The notes under the pieces were generated by a model that saw only the letters and a program-made list of their open reading frames with translations, was not told where the DNA came from and did not search any database. From Flavobacteriales bacterium (lineage in GTDB: Bacteria > Bacteroidota > Bacteroidia > Flavobacteriales > Flavobacteriaceae), in assembly GCA_003229235.1 (NCBI GenBank), contig QIIH01000200.1:1-13841 (forward strand): 13,841 bases of DNA. Direction: 5' to 3'. A program made the position numbers and the translations under genes. This document shows positions 12,594-13,841 of this stretch, in pieces (the first letter of the stretch is position 1; the number at the start of each line of letters is the position of its first letter).

Positions 12594-13841
12594 ATGTCTT
12601 TGGGGCTCGAAAAACTTATTTATCAAACCGATGCTTCGATGACTCATCAAGGATTACCGGTAGTTTTCGCAGAAACAGGCTTAATAATACTGCTTTTATT
12701 ACTAATAGTTAGCGCCATTAAAAAACAAAAATCTAGTGGAAAAATTTTTAAACTATCATTATTTACCTTCATCCCAAAGTTTCTAACAAAACTTTTTACA
12801 CAGAAATTAGTATTACTTACTCTAAAAGTATTGTTTGCAGGAATATTTTTACTCATTATCATAGCCGGCTTATTTGGTACTCAGATCGCCGAACGTAATA
12901 TAGCCACGACACTCACCTGGACTATTTGGTGGAGTACCGTGGTATTAATTGGCGTGTTTTTAGGTAGCTTTTGGTGTAGCATTTGCCCTTGGGACACACT
13001 AGCTAATTGGATTAGCAAGCAAACTATTTGGCTTAAATCTAAGCGAGATTACTCCTTAAATATGACGGTCCCACGAAAATTCCGCAATATTAGTATTGCT
13101 AGCTTTCTGTTTATTATATTAAGTTGGTTTGAATTGGCTTGGGGTATTACTATAAGCCCATATGCAACGGCAATATTGTCACTTATGATTGTGTTTATGG
13201 CTAGCGCCTCAATCCTAATTTTTGAACGTAAGGCTTTTTGCCAGTACTTCTGTCCGATCGGGCGAACAATTGGAATATACAGCAAGCTTTCGTTTACGAG
13301 AATACAACCAATAGACGCAAACATATGTCTAAATTGCACTACTTTGGAATGTTTTCATGGTAATACATCCATTGAACCTTGCCCCACAAATATAACACTT
13401 GGCTTAGCCAAAGATCACTCGTATTGCATTTCTTGCGGAAACTGTATTTATTCCTGTCCCAGCGCTAATGTATCCTGGCAAACGACTTCTGCAAGAAATG
13501 AAATATATAACGAAAGCAAAATAAATAGCAGTGAGTCCTGGTTCTTAATAATACTTTATTCCTTAACATTATTTCACGGTATCACTATGTTGCCATTTTG
13601 GGAAGAAATGGTATCGAGTACTGCTGTGCTCTTCAATGATTCCGGACGCCTGCTCACGACCTTTAGTTTTTTCATGATTTCAACAATTCTGCTCGTTGCT
13701 GTATTATTTAAACTTACTGTTCGCCTGAGTTCGTTCGTATTAGTCAGTAGTTCGCTTGGACGTGATTTTCGCATGTTATCAATCGTACTCCTACCACTCG
13801 CACTGAGTTATCATATTGCGCATAATTTTACACACTTTTTT
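12594..13841 (+). CDS. Second membrane polyferredoxin (NosR/NapH/CcoG group), partial at window end
   Basis: Translation from ATG 12594 stays open for 416 codons to the window edge, so the C-terminus is missing. It has at least seven hydrophobic helices (about 26-41, 73-93, 106-126, 167-187, 192-211, 316-333, 355-374, with another at 396-410). Redox motifs are CSICPWD (C128, C131) and CQYFCP (C216, C220). A first, irregular site has C245, C248, C253 and C263. A complete [4Fe-4S] ferredoxin site has C278, C281, C284 and C288 followed by P. Its end, LSYHIAHNFTHFF, gives several histidines in a helix that might ligate heme or contact quinol. It is longer than NapH and closer in plan to the larger polyferredoxins linked to NosR. 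It starts one base after the FixH-like stop, with AGG at 12585-12587. It is likely the last electron-transfer or assembly membrane component seen here. Confidence 0.8.
   Translation, partial: MSLGLEKLIYQTDASMTHQGLPVVFAETGLIILLLLLIVSAIKKQKSSGKIFKLSLFTFIPKFLTKLFTQKLVLLTLKVLFAGIFLLIIIAGLFGTQIAERNIATTLTWTIWWSTVVLIGVFLGSFWCSICPWDTLANWISKQTIWLKSKRDYSLNMTVPRKFRNISIASFLFIILSWFELAWGITISPYATAILSLMIVFMASASILIFERKAFCQYFCPIGRTIGIYSKLSFTRIQPIDANICLNCTTLECFHGNTSIEPCPTNITLGLAKDHSYCISCGNCIYSCPSANVSWQTTSARNEIYNESKINSSESWFLIILYSLTLFHGITMLPFWEEMVSSTAVLFNDSGRLLTTFSFFMISTILLVAVLFKLTVRLSSFVLVSSSLGRDFRMLSIVLLPLALSYHIAHNFTHFF

Noticed and set aside
12647..13774. Minus-strand open frames in the last gene
   Set aside because: They are antisense to the long plus-strand polyferredoxin frame, which carries clear cysteine motifs and membrane helices.

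Overview
The window reads as an AT-rich bacterial chromosome segment, most likely from a gammaproteobacterium. The best clue is an FNR regulator of the E. coli FNR/ANR type, with all four cluster cysteines and the E-x-x-S-R recognition helix. This is backed by a periplasmic NapA-type molybdoenzyme cluster and Gram-negative envelope proteins. Genus and species cannot be fixed from the sequence alone.

Left part (1-4558), accessory and decayed. Two C-terminal remnants of IS66-family transposases lie back to back in opposite orientations (about 20-224 minus, about 250-502 plus), both frameshifted. Next comes an intact gene for an exported DUF4892-like/OmpA-like protein (585-1505). It is followed by almost 1 kb without a gene (1506-2492) that is full of inverted repeats: a run of long nested hairpins (1643-1955), a 105-nt TAGCCCG-ended palindromic element (1976-2080), and two identical 35-nt copies of a hairpin repeat (2177-2211, 2330-2364). 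Two further genes follow: a 113-residue protein I do not recognise, and a secreted SH3b-domain protein. The intergenic stretches between them are AT-rich.

Right part (4559-13841), a coherent anaerobic respiration locus. fnr is followed by a consensus-like FNR box exactly where a class II activated promoter would need it, and then by a tight co-directional operon. In order it encodes: a diheme cytochrome c with a possible lipoprotein signal, a Tat-exported NapA-type molybdopterin oxidoreductase, a Tat-exported NapG-like four-cluster ferredoxin, a diheme cytochrome c fused to a DUF302 domain, a stand-alone exported DUF302-like protein, a NapH-like membrane polyferredoxin, a FixH-like membrane-anchored periplasmic protein, and a second, larger membrane polyferredoxin that runs off the window. 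Several gene junctions abut or overlap.

The working model (inference) is quinol -> NapH/NapG-type iron-sulfur proteins -> c-type cytochromes -> molybdoenzyme in the periplasm, switched on by FNR without oxygen. No napB, napC or napD is visible in the window, so the cytochromes encoded here may replace NapB/NapC. The main oddity is that the molybdoenzyme gene is broken near codon 534. The reading frame moves by +1 and about five conserved residues are missing, which fits a deletion of about 17 nt, while all genes around it look intact.
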